Positions 21,040 through 33,837 of a stretch of 64,000 bases of DNA are shown here, piece by piece. The stretch is from Lotus japonicus (taxonomy: Eukaryota > Streptophyta > Magnoliopsida > Fabales > Fabaceae), in contig NC_080045.1 of NCBI RefSeq assembly GCF_012489685.1, positions 49,745,096 through 49,809,095 on the forward strand, written 5' to 3'. Position 1 is the stretch's first letter. Each line of letters opens with the position of its first letter. The translations under genes were made by a program, and so were the position numbers. The notes below the pieces were generated by a model that saw only the letters and a program-made list of their open reading frames with translations, was not told the origin of the DNA and did not search any database.

Positions 21040-21247
21040 AATAAGAAACGGATCTTAGCAACTCCAGCTGGGTTAAGAAACCAGCGTTGGAGTTGCTCTT
21101 AAGAGAGGAGAATATAATTCAATCAAAATTAGTGTTGATAGTATTAGAGCAACACTAATTTTGATTGAATTATATTCTCCTCTCTTAAGAGCAACTCCAA
21201 CGCTGGTTTCTTAACCCAGCTGGAGTTGCTAAGATCCGTTTCTTATT
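21040..21247. repeat. perfect 98-bp inverted repeat with 12-nt loop
   Basis: 21040-21137 is the exact reverse complement of 21150-21247, with only 12 nt (21138-21149) between the arms. The left arm is the last 60 bp of the Harbinger element plus 38 bp of flank; the right arm is an inverted copy. No mismatch was found across 98 bp, whereas the two natural TIRs of the same element differ clearly. Confidence 0.95.
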
Positions 21248-23461
21248 AATTACAATTAAATAGTCTTTAGCTCATCGCTGGCTCCAAAGTAAGTCATCAC
21301 AACAGATTAATCACAATTAGGTAACTCACACTCACTTTAGAGAAGCCAAATGCTACTTAAATTATATAGCCTCTCAACTTTAGCTCATCGCTGGCACAAT
21401 AGCGACACTAAATAGTAGTTTGGCAATTCGGCGCTACGTTGTGGCGCTATTGTGGCGCTATTTCCGCTATTCGACAACACTGTTTTTAATCATATCATAT
21501 TCTCTAAGTTCCCCGCTAAGACACAATCATAATTGTAAGAGACAAGTTCACTTTTCAAGCATATAAGGTGGAAGCAAATAAAATATAAAAGCGAAATCAT
21601 ATCAAAGAGGCATCAAGGTTAGGATGGTAATAGAATCAGATCTTTTTAACTATTAAAACCTATGATTGTCAATTATACTTACCGAGTTGCTTAATTGGAG
21701 ACAGTCGTTCAGCAAATGACAGTCTTACCCAAACTCACTACCTAGTAACAACCATCAATATGCATATTGGAGTTGATAAGCATGAAGCGCTGAGAAGCCA
21801 CCAAAGGGATGTTTCACAATCCATCATTCTTAGATCAATTGGAAATATTAGAAAGACTAGTCTTTACACGCCTGTCAAGGGAAAGCAAAGAGTAAGTGAG
21901 CAACTCTCCTCTACTTGGTTATCTCTCAATTCTGTAAACTAACATCATCTTTTGAAGGCGAGTTACAACACTATTGGATCGTCATAATTTGTTGGTCGGA
22001 TGGACGAGCATCAGGGGATGAGCTGTTTTGCTAGCTAGTGGACTAGGAGCTCGCAGGAACAAAAGGCATGCATCACAAGCGGCCCACCTTGCCAGTTGAA
22101 CGCTCTGCAGTTATGCCCCGCTGGTGTAAGATCTCGTGATTCCTCCCCAACTACACGCAATCTCGCAGATTAGTCAACCGACCAGGTACAATGTACCCAA
22201 AACTAGGTTTAGGTGGACCACCTACTGTATAAAGGGTTATCTATCACCCATTGTATATTCACAGAGTTACCTTAATAATACTTCTAAGTCTCTATGCTCA
22301 GCCATCTAGGTTTTAGGATTTTATTCTAGAACATCGTTGCTCGTCGTAGGGTCTCAGTACGAGTCCTTAAGGTTCACCTCTTCCAAGCATCATGCAAACC
22401 AAATCTAGTGGCATTGGCACCGGTAATCTAGCAGACCATGATGAATCAAATGCAACAGTAGATGCAGACAATGCAGACCCAATTAATCCTAACATTAGCC
22501 ACACCATTTAACAACTAAATTAAGAATTAATTTCATGTAACTAAATTGGATCAAAGCCGAAACCCTCTAATTTTCAAAGTCGGTGACTAAAACTAAAGAA
22601 CTCATTTTAGAGGGATCAAGAACACATTTAACCCTAAACAAGAAAAATAAATAGTACAAGTTAACTAAGGGTAGGTTGTGAGTTTTTGGCGGGGCCACCG
22701 CCCCATTACCCGTAACTCTAGGCTAGCTAACCCGACCCACCTGAAATATTTGTCCAATCTTTTGAAGAAGAAAATAAATCAACCCACTTAAACTTGTAAA
22801 TAGAATAAATAATCAACTGCTTGATCTTGACTTGATTCCATAACCCTTGATACTCTTTTTTTTTCTAACACTTTCTTTGATTGATCAAAATTCATGTAGA
22901 ATCCACAAATTATCAATCGCACTCCCAATTTGGCGAGACCTATGCTAAGTTAGTAGTTGGAGCACATTTCATTTCTGAGACTCATTCGGTACACAACCTA
23001 TTATTCAGTTAGTAGAATACAGTAAACCTATTCAAGGTCAAAACCGATGCAGTAACAATAATAAAAACAGTTCATATAGGGATGTTACTTTCCCCCGGGG
23101 TTATGTCCCCGTAACTTTCTTATCAGTTATCACGATAATTCCTAATTTATCTGCAATCCTTGGAGGTTGCATTATGATACAACAGAGAGAAGCTTATTTA
23201 TTTACATCTGAATCTTGAATGAAATAAATAATGAGATTAACCTTGAGACAGGTTATCATTTTGCTCATTTGCACTTGCTTGCTGGGCTCTATATCGCCAC
23301 AACGACTTGTTGAACACAAGATATATGATTCTTTATCAAAGACCATCAACATCCAAAAAGCAGTTCTCGTTCAGCAAAGAGAAGAACGGAGTTCACGGTA
23401 TCATTTGTCGTTCGCCTGGAAGTGCATTCACTTCCCTGTGCATGATCATTATTATTAGTGC
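21248..23461. other. intergenic, possible retrotransposon fragment
   Basis: No gene recognised. 22160-22520 resembles a retrotransposon LTR and leader: a CTGTATAAAGGG TATA-like site (about 22226), a transcribed-looking stretch, then an ATG-initiated acidic frame starting MQTKSSGIGTG. The second LTR is absent, so this is only a possibility. 22690-22740 is a short GC-rich patch. 23100-23461 is probably kinase 3' UTR. Confidence 0.35.
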
Positions 23462-26400
23462 TCATGCAACTTCCTCTCTTGTCCCATTTTGTTCCTGGCT
23501 GTAGATTGCAGCTAGTTGTTGTTGCAACTGTTCAAACACGATAAGCAAATAGTTCATTAGTTATGCTGAAAACTTTGAAGCTTCAACCTAAATGGTTTCT
23601 TAGTTGCACATCAGATTCAGATGATGTAATGCACTCAGAGGAACCAACATAATGCAGAAGAAAAATCAAGCAAGAATGACGAAAGATAAAAGCTTGAGCA
23701 AAAACTTACCTGCTTGTGTTTTACCTTCTCAGAAGTCAATTCCTCCGTCAAATTGATCATCCTGTTAACATTAAGACAGAAGGCAAAGGTAAGCTTTTTG
23801 AAGTCAAAGATAAGGGGTTACTGGGAAGTTGGAAAGTGGTTTACAAACTAACAAGTAATAACTAACCGAGACTGAAGTTCTGAAATTTTGACGAGCAGAA
23901 GAGTTTCCCTCTCAGAAGCTGCTGCTGTATCAACCTATAAAGGATTCAAATGTCAGAAAAAGGGAACAAAAATCAAGTTCACACAAATCTATATTTTTTA
24001 CTAGGGTTTATGTCAACCAAAAACGAAGAAGGCTAGTTCTTAGCAAAAAAATTGGCATGTGCAGTAGTTAAAAATAATTAAGCATATACGGATATATCAA
24101 ATGAAAATTTGCTTACACTTCCATTGTTCTCAGGACTGCGAGGTAAAGGTGGCAGCTTTCCATTCTGAGAAGCTGAACAAAAAATTTATACTCATCATGC
24201 TGTCCAATACAATACATAAAAAAGAATATCCTCAAACATATAAGAAATAGAAAATCCTTCACTCACCATCTATTGCCTCAGCACTTTGCAAGCTACTCAA
24301 CAGATTAATTATAAGATCCTGGAATGAAACAGAACTTTCCAATAAGATTAAAAATTGTTTAAGTAACATGATCAGTCTTCCAACGGGAACAAGCAGGCAA
24401 ATTATATGTCATTTTACAAATTTTAGTTTCCCTCACTTGTTGAATAGATGTCTGCTGCAAAAGATTATGAAGGTGAGGCACAAGTGATCCAGGAACATTG
24501 ACATTGGCAGAATCAATGGAGGTCTGTCCAATTGGCTAAAGAGATATACATGCAAGGAAAGTGCACAAGCATTATATCAAATACTATAATCAATGAAGAA
24601 TCCTAGATACACTGTAACAACCAAAGAAGCCAAATATTCACAAAAATATGATAAACAAGAAAGCTAGGGTTAGAGAAATGGTAAGTGTACAAACCATTTG
24701 TTTGGAATCCAACTTCCAATCACCAACACTGGCTGATTTCTTCAGTGGTGATTCCTATATGTAATGTAACAGGAAGAGAATACCAAATGAGGGATAATAA
24801 AGAACATAAATATATTTGTGATAATCAATTAGATCATGAACCAACCTGTGAAGATCGGCGTGAAATTGAACTTACAGGAATATCCTGTTCCAAAAATGAA
24901 GTCAGATAAAGTTGTAGACAGGGACAAAAATACAAGAAAAAGGTATACCTTCACCAAATCTAAATTTTCTGATGTCACTGAGAACCGTCCTCTAATTTGT
25001 ACTAGATTAGCCTTAGACTTGTCGTCTGAGGAATCTCTGAATCCTAACAAAAGTTGAGTAAACACAATGAAAACAAAGTGTTTAAGATGGCTGGCTTGAA
25101 AAATACTAGAACTTGCAAAAATAGCCTTAAAATGCACATGATAATTGAAATACCTCCAGAAGATTTTATTGGAGCTGATAAACTATTTGCTGAAGCTCGG
25201 TTTGGAAGCATCAATGGACCACTAAAGCTAGGGGCTCGACGTATATCACGATTACTTTTCTCACCAGGTAACTGATTTTCATTCTCAAACCTAAAAGTAA
25301 TAAAGTATTACAAACTTTAACAAGCAAAAGATCATGCTGTTATAACAAGAAACCTTAGTCACCAAGAAGCATATAGAAAGAAAATGAAAAGAGAAACCAA
25401 ACATAGCATTTGACTTATTTATTTTAACTTCATATCATAATAATAACACAGTATACTTGTAGAGTGTAGACAACTCAAAGATAAACAGTAAAATAGGTTA
25501 CTATTCTACATTAATAGCTGCAATAAATTTATAACGCCCATTAAAATAAAAATAACAATAAATTATTTTCCAGTTCCACATGATTAGTTACGAGTCCAAA
25601 AGGACATGTGGCCTAGCCTAAGTATACATACTTTTGGAGCCTCATTCTCTCATTATTAAGGATGTACAAGAGGAACAAATTTTCAGTACTCCTGTAGGCT
25701 GTAGCACTGGAGACTCAATACATCCTTCTCATAAATTTTCAATTTTTTTTTATATTTTTAAACGAGCAATAACTTACCATACATGTCAGGTGTGTCATAA
25801 TTTAAAGTAAAGAAGTTTGTACTCCCGTAGGATGGGAAAACATTCCGCAAAAGAGTTGAGCCAGGCCAACAAACTCAGCTTAAGATTGACTCATTTATTT
25901 AAGCAAGTCAAATTTAAAGCTTGAAGCTTCAAGTCAGCTAGTTTTAGTCATTTATATCTGAGTTGAGCTCAAACAGTTAATGAATGGTTCAACTCATTTA
26001 CACCCCACTTATAATCTTCATTCCCTACATCAGTTGGTTCTACTTTCTTTTCCAAGCTCCAACAGAAAAATTTAGACGTGAAATGCTCTCAAAAATATAA
26101 ACCAATATGACCAACTCAGCCTCCATTAATAACATTTTGAGCAAGTCCTGTTAGCAAAAACTACCAGAGTGTTAGGTTGGAAGGGAATGGCCGGGGGGGG
26201 GGGGGGTGAACTTACTGTATTTGGTCTAAACCCTTCATAACTCAATTTTGTCTCCCCTCCAAAAGTGGGGGGAATTGGAAGGGGAATATTTTCATTAGAC
26301 AAAAATACCCTTCCTGAGTTTTAAAATCTTTTAAAAGTAAGGGTAAAAAGTAATTTTGTTTTAAATCCATCCCCTCCCCTCATGAACCAAACATGAAAGG

Positions 26401-29400
26401 GGTTATTTCCCCTCACCTCCCCTCCTCCTAACCTAACATGTTAAGAATTAAAATCTCTCCCCTCCCCTCCATTGAACCAAACACACTATACAACGCTTGT
26501 GATATTTCACATGGCATCATGAGGCAAACTCCTTCTCAGGTCTTATTTGTAAATACACACACACATGCAAAAATAGTTCAAATTGATGGTTTTAGTCTGG
26601 TGTGAAAAATAATAACTTCGGATTTGGAATGTTACTTTTGTCCTTGATGGTGCAAAATTTCCTTCCTTGAGTTCCTCGCCAGGACTTTCAAGTTTCATGA
26701 TATAGTTCTGGGTCATATCTCTTAAGAACCAAGACAAATAAAAAAGCATCTCAAAAGTGCAAATTAATTAAACGACCCATCATGAGTCCTATAAATACTA
26801 CAGAGAAGTGTATGCTCAACACTACCAAACACATGCAAACCTGCCATTTTTTACTTTTTCCTTAATTAAGAGTATAATTGTAGAAGAGATAATGAGAGAA
26901 AATAGCATTTATTTATTTTAAAAACTAGTCTCATTTTCTATTTTAGGTCACAAAATTGAGATATGCCAAAAAGTCTAGAAGGGTTTCATTGAAATTTCGC
27001 TCTTACAACTACAACTGTTTATCTTATTTCTTCTTTCCTCATTATTAGTCATTCAAACTTGATGAAGGCAATTACTTTCCACTCCATCCCTGACCATTCC
27101 CTTATATCCAAAGCCTTTCCATGATTCTCTCTAAAACTTCCAAATATATAGCCTAATACAAGAACAAAAGTAAAGATATAATATGAAAATACAATGTACC
27201 TTTCAAATGCTCGCCCTCTTTCTGAAAAAGAATGACTAAGCACTGTGCCAGGCACCAGCGGCCCACTTTGGGTTTTAACAATTTTCACTGGAGTTTTAAC
27301 CTTGCTTGTTTCCATGTCCTTCTCTAAAGTAGTTGATGTTGCTTCAACAATTGACTCATTTCTCTTATCACTCTGAGTTATGTCATTACCACCTACTTGT
27401 AATGTAAACTCATCTTGTTGCGAGTTAACTGAATTCTTTTCGCCCACGCTAAACTGGGAATCAGTTGTATCCTGGCTTGACAAACAACAAACATTTTCAT
27501 TGGTTATCTTTCAAAGCAACCTAATGCTTTAAAACTCTTGCCATGGTGATCCAGGGAAGGGTCAAGCTGGGTGAGGGTCCATTGTAGACAGCCTTATCTT
27601 ACATTGGCAAGAGGCTGTTTCCATAACCCAAACCCGCGACCTCTTAGTCATATGGCAGCAACTCCAATTGTTGCGCTAAGGCTCCCTTACTGAATTGATT
27701 AATTTTAATGGTAAAGAAAAATTCTCAACTAGTGGGTTAAGACTTTTGTTTTTGTTATTATATTTAAGGTAAAGAAGATTTGGAACAGTTGAACCAACCT
27801 TGTAGCTGAAGAAATTGTTTTCATCTTCTTCCCTCATCTCTGCAACATCATCGTCGTCCTGCACCTAGTAAAATTAGAAGACATTACTTCTGATCAAACA
27901 AAGAAAAATTACTCAAGTTAATATAATCTGAAAACACAATAATCCATACCAATGAAGCTTGAGCTTTCAAATCATCAACATCGAAGTTCCAAGCACTAAC
28001 TCCTCGATGATATTCACTCTAGAAAGGAAAATATTTAAGTGGATTAGATTTCATTGGTTATATAAGCAATGATTTTTTTTTTCAGCAAGAAACATATACA
28101 CTTTAATAGATGTTAGTTTATTAAGCTTAAATATCAAGCTTCCAAAAGAATATCTCACTGGAAAAAACGGGGTTGGACCCATGCATAAAGCCCCTCCCAT
28201 TTGCATAGAATAATTGGCAGGGTTGTGAAATCAACAGAAGGAGCACTAAGAAAAACACCTTTATTTATTTTGGAAGAAAATTTATTTGGCCAAATATAAA
28301 TACGGCCTTCAAGTGAGAGCAGAGGCAGAAAAACAAAATAGAAGCAGGAACTGTTTCTTTATGATAAAGTTTTTTTCATTCTATGTTTTTTAAGAAAGCA
28401 ATTCTCATAAAAGCAAAACTCAACAACAAGGCCAAATGGGCACAACATCTTGGTTATCATAAACAAGTTTAGAGATTGGCAGCTCTTTCTTTTCAGATCG
28501 AACTGACAATTAATTTAAGTAAGATCAACAAGAGTCTAGCATTCTGTGTATGACGTGCACTGTAACGATCAACCGGTCTCTAATAAAATCTACAACCAAG
28601 GTTTCGGGTCAGAAGGAAACTGATATCAAAAGAAAAAGAATGGCAAACATGGCTTACATAAGCCATACATGAAAATGCTCGTACGAACCATTGACTACAA
28701 TACATCACATTATATGACAGAATAATTGATCAGCTTTACCAGAGACATTGCTTCTTGATCTCCAGATGCCATTTTCTTTAGTGCTAGTTGGGCTGCATCT
28801 TTGTGCTGCAAGATTTTTGTGAAGTCAAGAAAAGTGTAACAGAATAAGAGAAACTATTGCAGAACAGAGGCACCAAAGCATGCATGGAACCAAACCTCGA
28901 GATCTTTTACACGATGCCAAAGAGGTGGTAAATCAGCAAATAATTTCTTCACAGAAAGCTCTGGAGGCTTTACTTGTCTAAAGAAGGAGTGTTTGAGTAA
29001 CTTCTCCACGGATGGCCTCTTTGTTTGATCTTTTACCAGGCACATAGCAACCATCTCCTTAAAAGACTGATCATACACTGGAAATACTTTAATTAGACTA
29101 CTACCACCACTAATCCACTATAATTATCATAAGAAACACATTATAAAATCAGAAGAGAAAGATGTATCTTGGGTAACAAGGTATCCTCTAGGCAGAAGAA
29201 CAGTCATACCTTGGAGAATTTTCTATCACGATCATAATCGAGTCCTGGAGGGGCATTCTGGATAGTCATGAGAAGAACCTATACATAAAAAATAAAATAA
29301 AAACAGTAAGTCACTCTGACACCTCAGCTGTATGTATATCATGAGCTTTATATTGATATACATACCTTCATGGGAGGATATTTTGAGAAAGGTGCATGAC

Positions 29401-30568
29401 CATGAGCCAACTCCAGTGCCGTAATTCCAAAAGACCAAACATCAGCCTTGAAATTATATCCCGTTCCAGGTTGCAGTACCTCCGGCGCCATCCTACATAA
29501 CAAGAAAGAAAATATATCCAGATCACCTCATCACACACATCACATCATAGTATAAATAATAACAGCCACTTTGTAAAAATTTCTCAATAAACTTTCAATA
29601 ACTAAGTCCATTTTAAATAATAAAGTTAATAACTTGTCACATAAGTTAAAATCAGCTTCTGCTCCTCATCTTTTTTTTTTAGTAAAATTCTCTAATTTTC
29701 AGCATGTTTGGATTCACTATTGCACCAAAATCACTTCTCCCATAAAAGCTACTCCTACAGCATGTTTAATATTGCTTATGGGGTTGTCGTGCTTTCGCTT
29801 TCGATGAAATAAATCTCCCAAAGATCACTTCTATACACATAAAATTCATTACTAAAAGCTTCCACCATAATCACTTCTCACCATCAATATGAAAATCTAT
29901 AACTACAAGAGTTTCAAAACTTTGGTTTTTTGTTAAATTAAGGATCAAACACTAATCTCAAATTCAAAAATCTAAGGTCAACATCAATCACAAAACTGAA
30001 ACATAAGGAAGCAACAAACTAACCAGCAAGGAGTTCCAACAAAAGTGTTCCTATTCCGCTGCCGTTCACCAGCATCAAACATGGAAGCAGAAACACCAAA
30101 GTCAGCAAGCTTGACTTGCCCATCAGACCCAAGAAGAATATTCCCAGCCTTAACATCCCTATGAATGTGGCCATGGCGGTGAAGATACTCCAACGCCTTC
30201 AGCGTCTCCTTCAAGATCGATCCAATAGCTTCCTCTTCAAATCCATCAGGATACGCCACCTTCATCAGATGCAAACACGACCCCTGCGCCATGAACGGCA
30301 TCACCACCCACAGCCTCCGGTCAACAACAAACGAGCAGTGAGCTCGCACCACGTTGCGGTGGTCAATCAAGCTCATCGTCTGCGCCTCCCGCCGTATATC
30401 CTCCAAATTGGCGTTGCAGCGGTCCAGATCGACGCACTTCACCGCCACTTCTTCATCCCGAGGGAGGAAGACGGCGCGGTACACCGTCGCGCTTGCGCCG
30501 TAACCGACTTCTTCTAGAAGATTGTAGTCGCCGGAGTTCAGGGAGTAGGTTCTGGTTCCTGAACCCAT
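23462..30568 (-). CDS. STE20-type Ser/Thr kinase, BLUS1-like, 18 exons
   Basis: Exons (5' to 3', minus): 30024-30568, 29366-29492, 29210-29278, 28896-29066, 28740-28805, 27950-28018, 27799-27864, 27200-27471, 25154-25290, 24949-25043, 24846-24884, 24695-24754, 24437-24535, 24267-24318, 24117-24172, 23867-23934, 23710-23761, 23462-23527. All introns are GT/AG, all phases agree, and the total is 2,109 nt (702 residues). Kinase domain: glycine loop [13 protein letters not shown], Lys44, HRDVKAGN with Asp138, DFG 156-158, and GTPCW-MAPE, the STE20-group signature, across the first junction. The long Ser-rich tail ends in a coiled coil from about residue 640 ([18 protein letters not shown]). Homologues are the BLUS1-like kinases, GCK/FRAY-like; BLUS1 itself relays phototropin signals in guard cells. 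The substrate of this copy is unknown. Confidence 0.93.
26170..26490. repeat. MITE-like insertion with G-run in kinase intron 8
   Basis: A 14-nt G run at 26193-26206 and CCCCTCC-rich right side. The ends AGTGTTAGGTTGGAAGGGA and (reverse-complemented) AGTGTGTTTGGTTCAATGGA are imperfect inverted repeats. No clear target duplication. Confidence 0.45.
27545..27686 (-). mobile_element. Au-type tRNA-derived SINE in kinase intron 7
   Basis: On the minus strand it starts GGGAGCCTTAGCGCAAC (A box), then a degenerate B box (CGCGGGTTTGGGT), GGAAACAGCCTCTTGCCAA, AAGGCTGTCTACAATGGACCC and GACCCTTCCCTGG. This order matches the widespread plant Au SINE as I remember it. It has the same orientation as the kinase gene. 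Confidence 0.85.
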
Positions 30569-33000
30569 CGTTGACCGAAGTCAGAATCTGGGAAAATCGA
30601 TTTTGGTTTTTTTTTTTGGAGTGTGAGCCAAACACGGTGCTAATTGTAATGCTTATGGTTGTGTGTCGTCGCATTCAGCTGCTTCTGCAGAAACACACGT
30701 CTTCAACGGTTGACATGCTTCTTGCTTCCTCGTCCTCTTCAACCAGGGAGGGACCCTTTTTATCTTTTTACTTTACACACAATCAATTATTTTTATACAT
30801 TATTAGACAAAGTTTATAATCACTTATATTCCATTTACTGTCTTATTTTTTTGGGGTGCTTTTTAATGTCTTATTAAACAAGGGTTTAACTAATAATATG
30901 GACCCCTAACAATCATGCATGTATTAGTATAAATGATAATTGAAATTCTTTGAAAATATCTCTATATAGGGTCCAAATATTAGTGTTTTAATGAAAATTA
31001 ATTAATTTTACGATATGGTTTCGTTGTGTTTCTTGATGGATGTCGTTGGTCTTGCTATTGAGTTCCCCATGAATGTCGTCGTCTCTTGTGTATTAGTGCC
31101 CTACTGCCAAAAGAAGATCAAAGGGCCAAAGGAGAAGCATTAGCGTTGCATCTTCTACGAGCAATACTTCAACAACTAGTAGACTCCAATTTAGAAAATT
31201 TTCAATTTCGGGTGAAGTTATGAACTGGGAGACAAATGCATTATCTAGATAAGACAAAAAGGTCAAAGGGTCAAAGGCTCGAAGGTCAAGAAATAAAAGT
31301 CAAGATAAGGGAGAACGGGACTAAGGAAAATGAAGAGGCGGATGGTTTTCTAACAAGAAAGCACTTCACATACGATAACCCAAATGGAGCCATCGACAAG
31401 GTCAAATCCTCTTTTTCACAATTGATTGTGCCTCCAAACTCCACACCTCAACCTCTTTCTGAGTTCTTCGACAACCTCTACACCCCGAGTTGCACACTCC
31501 ATAAATTCTGCCATGAATAGTCACTCAAACGTCATGAGGGAACAAGGGAGAGAAAGAAAATTGGAAACGGGGAAAGAGTGACAAGGACTCAGATTCATGG
31601 ATGTGATTTCTCTCTCCTTCACTTACTCTCTCGTGTACATTGGTGACCAAACTTATATTCTCTCTCCTCCAGATCCCGAAAAAAACAAGCAAGAACCAAA
31701 ATTTTTAAATTTTTAACAAGTAGTTGTAATTACATGTTGTAACTGGCGATACCTAGTGAAAGCATGAAATCCAAAATTTCCCCTCATACAATGAGCACCA
31801 CATTAGACGCACCCATAAAACAAATGCATTTTTTTTACTTTATATAAATTTCAAAAATAAGAATTAACATTTTCAAAATTTATACAAGGTTTATAGATTT
31901 TGGTCTTCGCAATATATATGAGTTAACGTGGAAAAGTTTGCTTTCATCTCTCCGTTTAAGGGAAAACTGGTTTTAGTCCTCACTTGAGGGCGAAGCTCCC
32001 GAGATTTTGCTTAGTATTAGGTCAGCGCCGATGTTGCACACGGAACTTTTTGCTCACACATGGTATCCTAACACTTGGTTGTGTTGGATGTTGGGCAACG
32101 TGTGATGGTAGCTATGTGGGGTTTTGAACGTGGTAGGTGTTGTAGTGGTTATAATGATTCTTCCTCTTCCTCTCCTACGAGCCTCTTCCCTCCACGACCA
32201 AGGGTTCAAGCTTTGTCACCTCCAAAGATTATCCTTTTCCCATCCCCAAATGTTCAATACTTTTCCCACAATCATCCAGGGTGAAGGGTCCATGGTTCGA
32301 ACCCTGAGGATGACTAACTTACTAACAACTAACATTTGTCTATAAAAAAAAATTGAATCAGTGGCGTGTCGTTATTGGCTTAACCCTACTATTGTTTTTA
32401 TTTTTCTAGCTTTGTGTGATGGTTTGAAATTTTTTGCTTAATGTTATCCCTTGAAAGAAGAATGCACTAGGGCTTGTGATGATGAGAATGAGAATGTATG
32501 GATAAAAAGTTGGATTTTTTTTTTGGTTTTTTCTTCATGATCATCAATTAGGAGTTTAGAAAGTTCAATTTGCTTTGTTGTTAATTAAGGTTAAAATTAA
32601 ATTTAGTCAATTGGAAAATGTTAGATTAGGTTAGTTAGTTTGAGATTTAATTGTGGATTATGTTAGTAAGTTAGTTTTAAATATGATGTGAAAATTTGTT
32701 TAAAAAATTAAAATGCCACGTATGACTTACTAAACACCTAAGTGTGCAAATAAGCATCAGTTTGACACTATTAAAAAAACATCAGTTTGACATTAGGTAA
32801 AGTCCCTCGAACTCTGCCATCAGGCGATGACTAAAATTAGCTTTTTCCATATTCCATAATATATGGATGAAAAACAAACTCTTTTATAGCGAGGGATGAA
32901 ACTCAACATTTACTCATTTTAGAGAGGCTAAAAACTTAGAATCCCGATTCGGATCTTAGAATCTTACGATTTTACGATTCTTTTGGAGCTTTACGATCCA
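30569..33000. other. kinase upstream region and intergenic DNA
   Basis: Immediate 5' region of the kinase (CT-rich on the minus strand, no clear TATA), then AT-rich intergenic sequence. The plus-strand frame 31236-31520 shows no conserved domain. Near 32940-33000 the motif GATCTTAGAATCTTACGAT recurs on the other side of the solo LTR, so the LTR split an older repeat. Confidence 0.4.
32258..32350 (+). mobile_element. partial SINE, 3' part
   Basis: B-box-like GGTTCGAACCC followed by the tail CTTACTAACAACTAACATTTG and poly(A). The tail is shared with the SINEs at 43931 and 54605. The A-box half is missing. Confidence 0.6.
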
Positions 33001-33539
33001 TGTAACGCCCCGATTTTCAGGATGTTACGGTAGCAACCTACTAAAATAAATATGCAATGTTTTCCAAAAGAATGTATAAACACGAGTATATTTTTTTCTT
33101 TTCAAATGTATTTCCAAAACATGTCATGCATTCTCCCAACTACAAAGAGATTTACATCAAACCTTGAACAAGGCGAGTACCCGAAACCCCAAATATAAAT
33201 TTCTAAAATCATTATGCGAGCTTAAACCAATAACGGTAAGCTCTCTAACCCAAGGCTCTAGCCCTACACCCGACTCTATTCTTCGAGTCATCCACAGTTC
33301 TTCAAGTCCTTATCTCCACTCGCACAAAGGTTAAGCTCCATCGAATATTCTTCATCGCCTAATAGCGTTAAGCGCCCGAACAACAAGTAGCAAGCAAAAA
33401 GGGTTAACTCCATGCAACTACCGCATATAAAGGAGAAAATCATGCTATTCAAATTTAATTACCTAGCATGGTAAATAAACTAGCAACTTAAGTTAATCCA
33501 GATATCAACAAAACCAGCAATATAACTAAACTCATATAT

Positions 33540-33775
33540 CAACAACTTAACATAGATTAACTCAGATAATAATAACCTCAACAATATAAAATCAAATCAT
33601 ATGACAATAACCTCAAATCAGATATCAACAACCTTAAAAATATAACATCAAATCAGATATCAACAACTTCAACAATATACATCAAATCATATATCAACAA
33701 TCCTCAACAATATAACATCAAATCAGATATCGACAACCTCAACAATATAACATCAAATCAACTATCGACCAAAAC
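33540..33775. repeat. ~40-bp tandem repeat in solo LTR
   Basis: About six AT-rich units built on CAAATCAGATATCAACAACC and TCAACAATATAACAT. Confidence 0.85.
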
Positions 33776-33837
33776 ATCAGAAGCAAATATTATTCCCCTA
33801 TGATGCAACTATATGCTGCAACCAAAATGGATCGATC

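Larger units (their letters stand above)
16176..21099 (-). mobile_element. PIF/Harbinger DNA transposon, both genes intact
   Basis: About 4.9 kb with ends GAGCAACTTCAACCCACAA (left) and, reverse-complemented, AGAGCAACTCCAACGCTGG (right). TAA lies at 16173-16175 and TTAA at 21099-21102, consistent with the TWA target of this superfamily, although the exact junction is one base ambiguous. Inside are two uninterrupted minus-strand genes in PIF/Pong order: a Myb/SANT-like ORF1 (19866-18490), then the DDE transposase (17981-16677). Between them are two tandem arrays. The right side has opposing TATA boxes and a CT-rich leader. Intact reading frames make this a plausible autonomous copy. Confidence 0.88.

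Noticed and set aside
26193..26206. G-quadruplex from the G run
   Set aside because: A single uninterrupted 14-G run in an intron is more likely a slippage tract; nothing supports a structured role.
30116..30517. 133-codon plus-strand frame
   Set aside because: Antisense to kinase exon 1.
31236..31520. 94-codon plus-strand frame starting MHYLDKTKRSKG
   Set aside because: No domain, no splice or promoter support; low-complexity Lys/Glu start.
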